Shown: piece by piece, positions 51,164 to 61,102 of the stretch | Layout of the letters: each line of letters starts with the position of its first letter | How positions within the stretch are numbered: position 1 is the stretch's first letter | Assembly: GCF_029223285.1 (NCBI RefSeq) | Contig: NZ_JARHUJ010000006.1 | Span: forward strand, 372,001-436,000 | Direction: 5' to 3' | Source of the DNA: Paraflavitalea sp. CAU 1676 | Lineage (GTDB): Bacteria > Bacteroidota > Bacteroidia > Chitinophagales > Chitinophagaceae | Length of the DNA: 64,000 nt | Position numbers and translations under genes: made by a program | Notes under the pieces: model-generated | Database searches by the model: none | Told to the model about the DNA's origin: nothing | Seen by the model: the letters and a program-made list of their open reading frames with translations, nothing else

Positions 51164-52070
51164 GTGTGAAAATGTAATTGTGTCCGATATAAAGCCCCGG
51201 TTTTGTGAAAGGTCTCTACAGCTAAAGACTTTAGACTTGAAAACTCTTTGACAGCCTAGAATCACTATTATTTTCCATGAAAAACACCCAATCTTGCCTT
51301 ATCTCTTTTCTCTTCTTCACTATGTTATCCAGTTTTGACCTTATGAGGTGTAGTCATGTGAGCATTGTAAGCTTGTCTGAATATTCCTTCCGACGATATC
51401 CAGTCCAACAAAATGGCTATGATGTAAATAGCTAATAGTTGATTACAGTTATTAGAATGCTTCCGTCTAAAAGTAAATACCCTTTATCTCCTACCGGGTT
51501 CCCAGAATCGCTATGTCTTCCTAATCCACCTAGAGGATTTTCAGTATTAATTGGGTTACAAGCACCATGGCGGCTGAACCTGCCACCAGCAGCGGCAGAT
51601 AAGTAGACCTCCAAACTCCTTTCGGTAAGTTGGTATCATGCAGATTTAGCGTATGCCGAATCTAACCCCATAAGTTGCTTCCGGATCTCGGATTATTCTG
51701 ATCTCTACCCCCAACTGTCAAGGAGAAAATTGCTTAACAAGTCTCCTTTACCTCCCCTACCTGCACAGGATACCTTATTAGACCCGTCAATGAAGTTAAT
51801 TGAAGCCGCGATCGGAGGTAAAGAGATTGACACCTTTCATGGAAATACTCAAATAGAATGGCGATATCTTCAACGGTAGGAGTACTCTAATTTCTGCAAG
51901 ACCCAGTAACCGGACAAATGAGTGATGGTAAACATTAAAACTTGATAGTCAATGCGCTACTTTTTTAAATGCTTTACTGCCCCGCCAATGGGGAAACCAT
52001 TTTCAAAAGTGCTTTAGGTTCATTTTCATGAAGTAAATGGTATCAACAAACACCCCATTTACATACTTGA

Positions 52071-52090
52071 CCGAATAATCTAAAGGGCTT
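52071..52090. repeat. 20-base direct repeat, copy A
   Basis: CCGAATAATCTAAAGGGCTT; identical in 19 of 20 bases to 52681-52700. It lies inside the gene desert, 610 bases from the other copy. Confidence 0.7.
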
Positions 52091-52680
52091 CTCCTATTCA
52101 TTTTTTAATAATAGTCACGCCAAATTCAATGAATAGGATTAAGGGCCCAATTTCCCCATGCTTATAGTGGAATGACCATCTGTCCATTGAACGATACATG
52201 AACCAACTAACCTGAAGTTGCCAAACTTGACCGGAGCTCGTTTATATCATTGGACATACCCCGAAGCTCCACACCAGTTGATTAAGATGAATCGAGGCCG
52301 CTTTTAGGTATTGGACAATCTTTCAGAAGGGAGAACTATAACCTTCCCTGTAAGAAGTAATATTTCACAGTGATCCGAAGTAAGGAGTACACTTTCTAAA
52401 CAGTAAAAATCAGGAAGCGAAATAGAATAGGCAGAAGCATTCAAAAGTCCCTCCGCATTGTACTTAGGAAAATGGGAAGAAATCAATGAGGTGGGAACAG
52501 CGGCTATGTTTTATTAGTTGCCTAATTATTCATTGGTGAGGCAGCTCCCTTTAAACAAAGAGAAACGGATGAAGTAGCTTAATAAAGCGGAGATTAAATA
52601 GAAACATGAAGGCGATCATCAAGGGTATTGATAAATCCCTGCGCAAAATGTGATCTCACTTATGCCGTCAAAGGCAGCGT

Positions 52681-52700
52681 CCTAATAATCTAAAGGGCTT
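52681..52700. repeat. 20-base direct repeat, copy B, at the ybeY 3' end
   Basis: CCTAATAATCTAAAGGGCTT, spanning the last codons and stop of ybeY (minus strand ...GCC CTT TAG). The 3'-end-of-gene position is typical of attachment-type duplications, but no integrase lies between the copies. Confidence 0.7.
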
Positions 52701-53127
52701 TTTTATACCTATCCAGGTATTTAGTTTCCATACTACGCATCACTTCCTCCTCTTTTTTGGACTTGTCCTTATAGCCGCAGAGATGCAAAGCTCCATGGAG
52801 GATTACCCTGTGAAGTTCATCAGTTAATGAACTATCGAACTGAATTGCGTTATCCTTCACTCTGTCAATGCTGATGTAGATCTCTCCGTTAACTGGGCCC
52901 TTTTTGTCTGCCAGATTAAAGGTTATGATATCTGTGTAGTAATCGTGTTTGAGATATTGACGATTGATCTCAAGGAGATATTCATCCGAACAGAAGATGT
53001 ACCGAAGGCCTTCAAGCTTTGTACCTTCTCTTCTAAAAAGGGCTCTCAAAAACTTCTTTAACGCGGTGCGGTTCCTGAGGGTTGCGGGTTCAAGAAAATG
53101 AAAATCGACAGATGCTAATGTTGCCAT
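52690..53127 (-). CDS. ybeY: Endoribonuclease YbeY (rRNA maturation)
   Basis: 145 residues. The YbeY fold is shown by IFCSDEYLLEINRQYLKHDYYTDIITF and the metal motif H111-G-A-L-H115-L-C-G-Y-K-D121-K. In E. coli the third ligand, ten residues after the first His, is His; here it is Asp121. A similar substitution is, to my knowledge, common in Bacteroidota. It processes 16S rRNA ends and takes part in ribosome quality control. The gene ends inside the 20-base repeat at 52681-52700. Confidence 0.93.
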   Translation of the reverse strand: MATLASVDFHFLEPATLRNRTALKKFLRALFRREGTKLEGLRYIFCSDEYLLEINRQYLKHDYYTDIITFNLADKKGPVNGEIYISIDRVKDNAIQFDSSLTDELHRVILHGALHLCGYKDKSKKEEEVMRSMETKYLDRYKKAL

Positions 53128-53270
53128 AAGTTTCGAAAATCGTAATCAATATTAGAAGATACAAAGCTACATTTGTTGTTGTGAACCTGTACAATATAGG
53201 GCCTGCGAATGATCCATTTCGTACCTCAGGTGTTATTATATCCGGGTTGAGCGATCATAAATACAGCAAA

Positions 53271-53498
53271 ATGAAAAGATTATCTGAGTTAAGGTCCGGA
53301 GGAAAAGGAAAGATCATGTCATTCGAGGATAACGATCTCTTTTTAAAGCTCATGGAAATGGGTTGTGTGCCTGGCGAAACGGTTAAGGTTGAACAAATTG
53401 CACCACTAGGCGATCCCATTTCTATCAGTGTGGCTGGATACAATCTGAGCCTTCGACTCAATGAAGCAGATAATATTTTCATTGAGGAAATGGCATAA
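53271..53498 (+). CDS. FeoA family protein
   Basis: 75 residues from the ATG at 53271 (MKRLSELRSGGKGKIM); an in-frame GTG at 53181 adds 30 non-conserved residues. It is an SH3-like FeoA domain (PF04023): FLKLMEMGCVPGETVKVEQI, APLGDPISISVAGYNLSLRL, EADNIFIEEMA. FeoA is the small cytosolic partner of the ferrous iron channel FeoB, which is not next to it here. It could be a stand-alone FeoA-like protein. Confidence 0.88.
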   Translation: MKRLSELRSGGKGKIMSFEDNDLFLKLMEMGCVPGETVKVEQIAPLGDPISISVAGYNLSLRLNEADNIFIEEMA

Positions 53499-53605
53499 CT
53501 CAAGAGACTAATCAGGTTTATATAAACTGTCTATTGCCGATAAGCCCTTTTCAATTCAGGGCCGCTTCGCATTTTGCAAAACCAAAAGCACTATTATCAC
53601 CTGGT

Positions 53606-54181
53606 ATGAAAGTCGGTCTGTATTTTGGTTCCTTCAACCCCATACACCATGGACATCTTATCATTGCACAGCACATGGTGCAAAATACCGACCTTGACCA
53701 GGTTTGGTTCGTCGTTTCGCCGCAAAATCCCCTCAAACCTTCTGCAGGATTACTCAATGAGTTTCACCGACTGTTTTTCATCCAGCTGTCAATAGAGCAA
53801 TCCCACCAGCTTAAAGTAACAGATATAGAGTTTCGCCTTCCCAGACCGTCGTTTACTGTAGATACCCTCACCTACCTCGCTGAAAAATATCCGCAACATC
53901 GGTTCGCAGTAATCATGGGAAGTGACAGTTTTGAAAACCTACCCCGTTGGAAAAACTACCAACATATCCTCTCGAACTATCCCATATATGTCTATAGACG
54001 CCCTGGCCATGACGTGACAGATTCATATGACGGAAGCCAGGTAGAGGTACAACAGGCCCCCATGCTCGAAATATCTGCCACCCATATCCGCAACACGATC
54101 AAGGCTGGTAAATCGATAAGGTATCTTGTACCGGATAAGGTCGCAGAAGAGATCGAACGTAACGGATATTACAAGTCCTAG
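53606..54181 (+). CDS. nadD: Nicotinate mononucleotide adenylyltransferase NadD
   Basis: 191 residues from the ATG at 53606. The nucleotidyltransferase signature is G8-S-F-N-P-I-H14-H-G-H17. VMGSDSFENLPRWKNY is the NadD-specific loop, and EISATHIRNTIKAG the ISxTxxR motif. It makes deamido-NAD from NaMN and ATP. Together with nadA at 47 kb and the pnuC/kinase pair it covers de novo and salvage steps. FeoA is just upstream (107-base gap) but unrelated. Confidence 0.95.
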   Translation: MKVGLYFGSFNPIHHGHLIIAQHMVQNTDLDQVWFVVSPQNPLKPSAGLLNEFHRLFFIQLSIEQSHQLKVTDIEFRLPRPSFTVDTLTYLAEKYPQHRFAVIMGSDSFENLPRWKNYQHILSNYPIYVYRRPGHDVTDSYDGSQVEVQQAPMLEISATHIRNTIKAGKSIRYLVPDKVAEEIERNGYYKS

Positions 54182-54458
54182 TACATTCCGCGTTTCGAAA
54201 TACTTACTAGCTGTTCGGCATTTAAGCGCATAGAAATCCTACAAAGAGCTTCACTCAGATGAGAAGAAGAATAGGAATGCGACTACTAAGTCTTTTATGA
54301 CTCTAACTGTAGTTTCACTGTATAACGGTTATATATACAGTAGAATTGGTTTAAGGATTATATGGCATTGCACGAAACCCTTACTGGTACTATATTTTGA
54401 GCAGAATTGAATATTAGCATTTATATTAGTGAACTCTATTCAAAACAAATAAACTACT

Positions 54459-55364
54459 ATGCAATTCTGCAGGTCTTTATTGGTGTTACTATTTCTTATT
54501 GTGTCGTTATTTCAATTAAGTGCACAAACACGCACTGATAAAAAACTGCAGAAAAAAATAAATCAACTCGTCAGTGACCTCAGGTTGCGAGGGGTAGCAG
54601 GCATATATGTCAAGAATCTCCGGACAGGCAAGGTGGCCGCTTTTCAACCCGATACTGTGTTCCCCACAGCAAGCATTGTAAAAGTGCCGATCGTGGTAGG
54701 CATAATGGATAAGATTGAAAAGGGGGAGCTTTCTTACAACCAGGAATTGATTTACAAGGATTCACTGTTATATGCCGGTGTCGATATACTGGGTTCTTTT
54801 AAAAGTGGCGAGAAGATCGAATTGAGCAAGCTCATTATGTTGATGCTCACCATGAGCGATAACACGGCAAGTTTGTGGTTGCAAAGTCTGGCAGGAACAG
54901 GCAGTCGGATCAATGAAATTCTTGATAGTCTCGGATTGCAATATACCAGGGTAAATTCCCGAACACCGGGCCGTGATGCCGACAGGAGACTATTTGGCTG
55001 GGGACAAACAACACCTCGTGAAATGACCACTCTTCTGGAAAAGATCTACAAGGGTGAAGTAATTAGTAAAAAAGCGAGCGAGCGAATGCTTCGTGTTTTA
55101 GGCAGAAACTATCATGATGTAAATGGCATATCTCAAATTCCACCTAATGTGTTCGTAGCTTCAAAAACCGGAGAAGTAAACCAATCCCGGAATGAAACAT
55201 TGTTGGTAATGGCTCCCAGTGGCCCCTATGTATATACGATTAACACCAAGAATCTGGAGGACCAAAGCTGGGCTTCCAGTAATGAAGGCTGGGTATTGTG
55301 CCGTAAGTTGTCAGCTTTGCTATGGGCATATTTTGAGCCTCACTCAAAGTGGAAAGCAGAATAA
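54459..55364 (+). CDS. Class A beta-lactamase-like serine hydrolase
   Basis: 301 residues. Signal peptide 1-22. Active-site motifs: S72-I-V-K75 in TASIVKVP, S133-D-N135, and K236-T-G238. The length is typical of class A. In the omega-loop region (about 163-185, RVNSRTPGRDADRRLFGWG) I find no Glu in the ExxLN setting that provides the deacylating base of true class A beta-lactamases. So it may be a D,D-peptidase-like or slowly turning-over serine hydrolase rather than a resistance enzyme. It belongs to PF13354. A 277-base AT-rich gap precedes it. Confidence 0.87.
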   Translation: MQFCRSLLVLLFLIVSLFQLSAQTRTDKKLQKKINQLVSDLRLRGVAGIYVKNLRTGKVAAFQPDTVFPTASIVKVPIVVGIMDKIEKGELSYNQELIYKDSLLYAGVDILGSFKSGEKIELSKLIMLMLTMSDNTASLWLQSLAGTGSRINEILDSLGLQYTRVNSRTPGRDADRRLFGWGQTTPREMTTLLEKIYKGEVISKKASERMLRVLGRNYHDVNGISQIPPNVFVASKTGEVNQSRNETLLVMAPSGPYVYTINTKNLEDQSWASSNEGWVLCRKLSALLWAYFEPHSKWKAE

Positions 55365-55416
55365 TTCCTGGCTTTGATAAGTTTAGTACCTTTCAGGCAT
55401 TGCGTGGAATGTATTC

Positions 55417-56688
55417 ATGGTACTGTTACGACATATTTCATTCTTAAAAGCTGTTTTCTTTCATAGCATCTCGGCCTTTGGTGGCCCACAGGGTCATTTC
55501 GGCATGGTGATGAAAACCTTTGTGCATCAACGCCGGGATGTAACTGAAAAAGAGGTGCTGGATTACAATTCATTTTGCCAGCTTCTACCAGGCGCCTCTT
55601 CTACTCAGGTATTAACACTCATTGGGTATAAACGAGGAGGAGTTTCTCTGGCTGTGTTAACCTTGCTCATCTGGATCTTTCCGGCCTGTTTTCTAATGGG
55701 CGCATTTTCATTCCTTTTGCAATATTTTGACACAAGGGCCCAGGGAGCTAGCATGTTCAAGTTCATCCAACCCATGGCAGTAGGCTTTCTCGCTTTTGCC
55801 GCCACTAAATCTTTCCGGTTGGCTATTCACAATACCATTACAATAGTCATCCTGATAATAAGTGCTATAGTAACATTCTTTCTCTTTAAAAGCCCTTGGG
55901 TATTTCCCATTCTGATCGTTGCCGGCGGATTTGTGACTAATCTCAGTGATAAAAGGATCCCACAAAAAGGAGTGCCACCGAAACAGATCAAATGGGGCAA
56001 CATCTGGATGTTCGCCATCCTATTCATTTCGGCCGGTGTAGTGAGTGAATTGGCACGTATCCAGGACTGGCCCAACCGTAGGCCCCTCAACCTGTTTGAG
56101 AATACTTATCGTTTTGGAAGTTTGGTTTTTGGAGGGGGCCAGGTATTGATTCCCATGATGTATGAGCAGTATGTCGAGAGGCCTAAATCCGAAATGGTTA
56201 TTCGTAAAAATCAATTTAAGAAGGAAAATGTAATCAGTATCGAGCGAGACGATTTCTACACCGGTGCTGGCATAGTCAGAGCCATTCCAGGTCCGGTCTT
56301 TTCCATTGCCTCTTTTATGGGAGGCATGTCTATGAAAGATAAAGGAAGCGCCTGGCAAATACTGGGTTGCATAATAGGATCTGTAGCCATTTTCTTGCCG
56401 AGTGCATTATTGGTATTATTCTTTTTCCCCATATGGCACAATCTGCAGCGCTATGCGGTCGTATTCCGGGCATTGGAAGGAATTAATGCTGTGGTCGTGG
56501 GGATAATGATTGCTTCGACTTGTTATATGATGAAGGACATTTCACTTACAGAATTCAAAACACTCAGTTTATTGAATATAGGGGTGATCATTGGTACCTG
56601 GCTGCTTTTGTCTTTTACACGCATCCCCTCCCCTGTCATAGTGTTCATCTGTTTATTGTTGGGTTGGTTGTCCGGCCTATGGACATAA
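55417..56688 (+). CDS. chrA: ChrA family chromate-type transporter
   Basis: 423 residues with ten or more membrane helices in two homologous halves. The first half has [18 protein letters not shown] and [23 protein letters not shown], and the second half [20 protein letters not shown] and [20 protein letters not shown]-like repeats. These are the paired CHR domain motifs (PF02417). The first half reads PGASS where PGPxS is usual. Family members export chromate or another oxyanion. The gene may confer chromate tolerance, but the substrate in this organism is unproved. Confidence 0.93.
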   Translation: MVLLRHISFLKAVFFHSISAFGGPQGHFGMVMKTFVHQRRDVTEKEVLDYNSFCQLLPGASSTQVLTLIGYKRGGVSLAVLTLLIWIFPACFLMGAFSFLLQYFDTRAQGASMFKFIQPMAVGFLAFAATKSFRLAIHNTITIVILIISAIVTFFLFKSPWVFPILIVAGGFVTNLSDKRIPQKGVPPKQIKWGNIWMFAILFISAGVVSELARIQDWPNRRPLNLFENTYRFGSLVFGGGQVLIPMMYEQYVERPKSEMVIRKNQFKKENVISIERDDFYTGAGIVRAIPGPVFSIASFMGGMSMKDKGSAWQILGCIIGSVAIFLPSALLVLFFFPIWHNLQRYAVVFRALEGINAVVVGIMIASTCYMMKDISLTEFKTLSLLNIGVIIGTWLLLSFTRIPSPVIVFICLLLGWLSGLWT

Positions 56689-56691
56689 AAA

Positions 56692-56713
56692 ATCCCGCCT
56701 TACGGGACGGGAT
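56692..56713. terminator. Hairpin between chrA and the small convergent gene
   Basis: ATCCCG (56692-56697) and CGGGAT (56708-56713) with inner CC/GG. A run of A upstream gives U on the minus strand. Confidence 0.5.
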
Positions 56714-56772
56714 AGTAAACCACCCTTGAGAAAAAACTGCCTGATAAAAAGTTGTTCTTTATACTAAGCTGC

Positions 56773-57027
56773 TTAGAGCATTTTGTGTAAAACTTCAACC
56801 GGGAAGATCATGTATTCCGGGCTTGACGGTAAGTATTGTGCCACCTCCTTCACTGGTTGCACCTGATCTTTATGGTCTGCTTCCTTCAGTTCAGGAACAA
56901 CGCCCTTCTTCCATTCCTCATGACAGTCTTCCTGCCACCGCGCTTTTTTACTACCTGCTGCTATTACAAGAATAGCAAAACAACCAAGAAAGGCCACCAT
57001 CGCCACCGCCTGCATCGACTGTTTCAT
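56773..57027 (-). CDS. Small membrane-anchored protein of unknown function
   Basis: 84 residues from the ATG at 57027; the longer frame to 57090 is less likely. One N-terminal hydrophobic helix (about 6-25, VAMVAFLGCFAILVIAAG) is followed by a charged part (KKARWQEDCHEEWKKGVVPE) and a hydrophobic end. No known family. It may be a Bacteroidota-specific envelope peptide. The flanking genes are chrA (convergent) and the NarL-type regulator. Confidence 0.55.
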   Translation of the reverse strand: MKQSMQAVAMVAFLGCFAILVIAAGSKKARWQEDCHEEWKKGVVPELKEADHKDQVQPVKEVAQYLPSSPEYMIFPVEVLHKML

Positions 57028-57266
57028 GATTATTTGATTTGTGTTTGATGTAGCAAAACTACCGCGCACAATCCCGGCTGGCAATAGCATAAAGATGTGA
57101 AACGCGTACTGTCCTCAATGCACCAAACAATAGGGGCATCACATATTTGCTGGATGGCAAGTCCATTGGTTTGCCATCGAATCGGTCGTGTCTGGCAATA
57201 AAACGGCTCTGGTAGCACCTTTGCGGGCACTACCGATATTAACTACTAACACTAACGAACAACCTG

Positions 57267-57899
57267 TTAAACGATCTTGTCTTTAAACGCCTTGGCTACG
57301 GCTTCACTCTTGGAGTTGACGTGGAGTTTTTCGTATATCTTTTTGATATGTGACCGAACTGTATCAATTGAAATGAACATTTCGGAGGCGATCATTTTGT
57401 AGCTATAACCATTGACCAGCCACTGCAATACCTGTTTTTCCCTTTCTGAAAGGTGATAGTCGCTACTGGTCTGGTTGTGCGCCTGTGAAAACATCTTTAA
57501 TACCTGTGTCGCGATGGATGAACTCATTGGAGCACCACCAGTGTGTGCTTCCTGAATATACTCAAGTAATTTGGCAGGGGGCGTTTTTTTAAGGAGATAT
57601 CCGTTTGCTCCATTTTTAATAGCGTCAAATACGTTTTTGTTATCGTCAAAAACAGTAAGCATAAGTATCTTGACATCCTGGTTAGTCTGGCGAATCAACT
57701 TCAAACCCTCGATGCCATTGGTTCCCGGCATATCAATATCCATTAAAATAACATCGGGCTTTAACGCTTCCACCTCACTCACCACATTGTTGCAGTTCTT
57801 GAAAGTGCCGATGACTTCAAATCCCTCGGAACCATTCAACAGCATGGCCAACCCTTCTCTCAGTTGGGGATTGTCCTCATATAATATCACATTGATCAT
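57267..57899 (-). CDS. NarL/LuxR-type response regulator
   Basis: 210 residues. The receiver domain has the phospho-acceptor D54 in ILMDIDMPGTNGIEGL and the conserved Thr and Lys (MLTVFDD, LLKKTPP). The helix-turn-helix (about 148-205) reads LSEREKQVLQWLVNGYSYKMIASEMFISIDTVRSHIKKIYEKLHV. It is encoded 59 bases after the giant sensor kinase in the same direction, so they form a pair and an operon. Targets are unknown; the divergent glucosidase gene is a nearby candidate. Confidence 0.93.
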   Translation of the reverse strand: MINVILYEDNPQLREGLAMLLNGSEGFEVIGTFKNCNNVVSEVEALKPDVILMDIDMPGTNGIEGLKLIRQTNQDVKILMLTVFDDNKNVFDAIKNGANGYLLKKTPPAKLLEYIQEAHTGGAPMSSSIATQVLKMFSQAHNQTSSDYHLSEREKQVLQWLVNGYSYKMIASEMFISIDTVRSHIKKIYEKLHVNSKSEAVAKAFKDKIV

Positions 57900-57958
57900 C
57901 CAGGGTGATTTTTAGATTACAAAGCTACTTATTTATTCTCCGGACGGCAACCACATAA

Positions 57959-60900
57959 TTATGTCAAAGGCACATCCAGCAAGACTTTCGTTCCTTTTCC
58001 CGGACTCGATTCGATGGCAAGCGAGCCATTCAACGATTGAGCTCGTTTCCGCATGTTGTATAGACCGTTGCCGCTATCTGCCTGTTGCACGTCAAATCCG
58101 ACGCCATCATCCATGATCTTCATAATTAGGCGTTCTTTAATAATCGAAATATCGATGGTGGCATGCTGGCATTGGCTGTACTTAGCGAGGTTGTTGACCG
58201 CTTCCTTGAAAAGGAGGAAAAAATCTCGCCTGGCCTCCATGTCAAGTTTTAGGTTTTGAACTTCCTCATCCACCCGGAAGGTGAAGTCGATATTCCTGGC
58301 TTCTAAAACGCCGGTCGCAAACTCCCGCATACGGGCAGCAATACGCTGCATATTGTCATTCATGGGGTTGATGCTCCAAACGATATCATCCATGGCTTCC
58401 ATCATCCGGCTGCTGTTGTCACTGATCTTGGTGAGGTATTCGCTGGTTTTCTCGCTATCCTTATCCACCTTCATTTTGGCCATTTCACTTAAAATGTTGA
58501 TCGTGCTCAAAGTAGAACCCATGTCGTCATGGAGATCCCTGGCAATCCTCGTCCTTACACGCTCCATACCCAACAACTGGTCAACCCGCAGCCTATGGAT
58601 AAAATAGATCAACGCGGCAATGGCGATCACGATTAGCATTAGGAACCACCAGGTAAGCCAAAACGGCGGACGTATATAGATTTTTAAAGAAGTAATGTTC
58701 TTCGATTCCACCCCATCAGCATTTTCGCACATCACCCGGAAGGTGTAATTACCGGGAGGTAAGGCGGTATAACTGGCAAAAAGCCCCTTGTCAGGTCTAA
58801 TCCATTCTTTATCAAACCCGTCCAGTTGATAGTAATAAACGATTTTGTCGCGTTGCAAAAAACTAAGGGCAGCAAACTCGATCGTAATGGAGTTTTGGGT
58901 ATAGTTGAGCACTACCTTATCCAGCTTCATGATAGAATCTGGGGCCAGGTAGTTATTGAATAATTTGAAATCTGTAATGGTAACATCCAGTGGCGGCGCT
59001 GAGCTATAAGCCAGTTCAGGCTGGAAGTAGACGAAATTGTGCGAATTGCCGAAGATCAATTGACCGTTATGCAATCGGGTGCTCGCATTGTGTCGGAAAT
59101 TACCATAAACGATGCCATCCTTTTGATTGAACAACGTGAAAATCTGGCGTTTATAATTATATCGGCAAATACCATCCGATAAACCCAGCCATAGGTTATT
59201 CTCCTTATCTTTTTCAATGCTGGTTACACTCATGCTGGGCAATCCGTTATCGGTGGTAATCAACTGGATATTTCCCGTTTTCTGATTGATCAAACTTAAC
59301 GCACCACTGCTAACGAAGAACAAACTGTCATCATACTGAACAATATCTCCAGCTATATCAGCATATAGAGATTTACCTGGGCCGCCGTTCTTATCATAGT
59401 GGGCAATCACTTTACCCGACTCGGCATTGAGGGTAAATACACCTTTCATGTGGGTACACAACCAAATGGAGCCGCTCTTGTCACAGATCATTTTGTAAAT
59501 GATCGTATTTACATTTTGCAACAGTTTGAACCCCTGTAAAAATCCCGCGCCATAACCTGCAGACGGATTCCATCGAATTATATGACCATACTGAGTTGCA
59601 AGTAAGATATTGCCAGCCTTATCTTCAGTGATCTGTCGAATAGTCCGGTCTTCGGCCAGCGGGACTTTGTAAAAGATAGACTTATTGGTTAGCGGATCAT
59701 AAATAATAATCCGCCCGCCCTGGCATCCAATCCAAATGCGGCCACTCCTTTTCTCTTCATGCAAACTCCACTGTAAAAAATAGTCTCTTTCACCCGCGGG
59801 CATTCCCTTTAAAACTGCGTTCTGAATAGGAAGGAAATTACTGTCGCAGGAAAGGGTTCCTAGACCCCAGGAAGCAACCAGCAATTTATTTTCCCTCGTT
59901 TGAAGAAATGCATTCGGTTGCAGTGTAAGCCTGGAACTTCCGTTAGTGGGGCCATCCATAACGATACTATGAAACAACTGCCGGGCCGAGTTAATTACAA
60001 AAACCCCTTCGTCGGTACCGATCCAGCAGTTCTGCTCACGGTCTTCGTACATACAATAAATTATATCGAACCTGATATCATAGTCGTCGATGTAATCTTG
60101 CCGTATATATTGAAAGCGTTTGGTTAATGTATCGTATGCTTCCAGATATTTTGTTCCGTATGTCCATAGTCGACCATTCGACTCCTGCATAAAACCATGC
60201 ATTTCTTTATAAACACCAGTGTTGGTTTTCAGCCCGGCAGTGTCATTACTAAGTTTATTGGAATCAAGATTGAAGCAATAAAACTTTTCATCCTGAGTAG
60301 GACTCCAGGTGGTAAGCCAAAAGCGGTCTTTTTTGTCGATAAACATCACTGTCACGGGATCCCTGAACAAAGGATTATCAAGGATTGGCAAGCCTTCTGT
60401 ATTGTGACCAAAATAACTCAACGATTTAGACCGGATATTGTATTGGGCCAGTCCCGAATCGGTTGCCATCCAGTAATTACCACTATGTGGATCTTCCAGT
60501 ATTTTTCGAACGCTCCAACCCTTCGGGGTTTGGATCCGGCTATTGTCCTTCTTGAATGTATTGGTTTTCCAGTCGTATGCCAGTACCCCCAATTGAGTAA
60601 TGATCAGAAAGATATTACCCTTACTATCCAGCCAAAGAAAATACTCCGCTCTTGGTGCCACAGCACCACCAGGTTCAATGATCGCTTTTTTATACTTGAA
60701 GTTTACAGGATCGAAAATACCAACCTCCTGTTCGGTTCGTACCCAGAAATGATGATTGATATCTACTGCCACCTGCTTAATGGGCGCAGCGGGCAAATAA
60801 CTCTTATCACCTACAGGAGGGCGAAACATAACGGCTTTGCGTCCATCGTATCGTTGCAAACCATTGGCAGTTCCTAGCCACATAAAACCCTTTTGATCCT

Positions 60901-61102
60901 GCAGGATGCTATAAACGTGGTTGGAAGCAAGGCCGTCTTTGGTTGAAATTCTGTTGAAGACGTATTTCCTGTGCTGCGCTTGCAGCAAGGAAGGCAGCCA
61001 GGCCAGCAAAAGGCTGTATACTGATATTTTGAACAAGGGAGTGGGTGTATGTATAATCAAAAATAAAAATCCCCGGATTCTTTTGGGATTTTGTTTCCGC
61101 AA
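57959..61102 (-). CDS. Two-component sensor with N-terminal beta-propeller and HisKA_3 kinase
   Basis: About 1047 residues. The N-terminus is a signal-peptide-like stretch. No ATG precedes the domain: TTG at 61102 is used, and TTG at 61036 (starting LFKISVYSLLLAW) is equally plausible. Many Reg_prop repeats (such as GLASNHVYSILQDQKGFMWL and DKENNLWLGLSDGICRYN) build a periplasmic double beta-propeller. A Y_Y_Y Ig-like domain (YYYQLDGFDKEWIRPDKG), one membrane helix (about 820-840) and a HisKA_3/HATPase module follow, with H858 in RIARDLHDDMGS. It senses an external ligand, perhaps a glycan. Confidence 0.92.
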   Translation of the reverse strand: MRKQNPKRIRGFLFLIIHTPTPLFKISVYSLLLAWLPSLLQAQHRKYVFNRISTKDGLASNHVYSILQDQKGFMWLGTANGLQRYDGRKAVMFRPPVGDKSYLPAAPIKQVAVDINHHFWVRTEQEVGIFDPVNFKYKKAIIEPGGAVAPRAEYFLWLDSKGNIFLIITQLGVLAYDWKTNTFKKDNSRIQTPKGWSVRKILEDPHSGNYWMATDSGLAQYNIRSKSLSYFGHNTEGLPILDNPLFRDPVTVMFIDKKDRFWLTTWSPTQDEKFYCFNLDSNKLSNDTAGLKTNTGVYKEMHGFMQESNGRLWTYGTKYLEAYDTLTKRFQYIRQDYIDDYDIRFDIIYCMYEDREQNCWIGTDEGVFVINSARQLFHSIVMDGPTNGSSRLTLQPNAFLQTRENKLLVASWGLGTLSCDSNFLPIQNAVLKGMPAGERDYFLQWSLHEEKRSGRIWIGCQGGRIIIYDPLTNKSIFYKVPLAEDRTIRQITEDKAGNILLATQYGHIIRWNPSAGYGAGFLQGFKLLQNVNTIIYKMICDKSGSIWLCTHMKGVFTLNAESGKVIAHYDKNGGPGKSLYADIAGDIVQYDDSLFFVSSGALSLINQKTGNIQLITTDNGLPSMSVTSIEKDKENNLWLGLSDGICRYNYKRQIFTLFNQKDGIVYGNFRHNASTRLHNGQLIFGNSHNFVYFQPELAYSSAPPLDVTITDFKLFNNYLAPDSIMKLDKVVLNYTQNSITIEFAALSFLQRDKIVYYYQLDGFDKEWIRPDKGLFASYTALPPGNYTFRVMCENADGVESKNITSLKIYIRPPFWLTWWFLMLIVIAIAALIYFIHRLRVDQLLGMERVRTRIARDLHDDMGSTLSTINILSEMAKMKVDKDSEKTSEYLTKISDNSSRMMEAMDDIVWSINPMNDNMQRIAARMREFATGVLEARNIDFTFRVDEEVQNLKLDMEARRDFFLLFKEAVNNLAKYSQCQHATIDISIIKERLIMKIMDDGVGFDVQQADSGNGLYNMRKRAQSLNGSLAIESSPGKGTKVLLDVPLT

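Larger units (their letters stand above)
50713..52680. other. Two-kilobase gene desert between mnmG and ybeY
   Basis: No frame gives a credible protein; only frames of about 60 residues occur and none is recognisable. The left part (to about 51180) is strongly G-rich on the plus strand: in seven lines of 60 bases (50761-51180) I count about 146 G against 42 C. Words like GGAGGGTAAGGG and GGGTTAGGATTA occur there. From about 51240 onward C exceeds G. A second parS-like site sits at the flip. One 20-base direct repeat links 52071 with the ybeY end. Confidence 0.6.

Noticed and set aside
51278-51435. Apparent small protein with a signal-like start in the gene desert
   Set aside because: On careful reading the frame stops after 22 codons; nothing supports translation.
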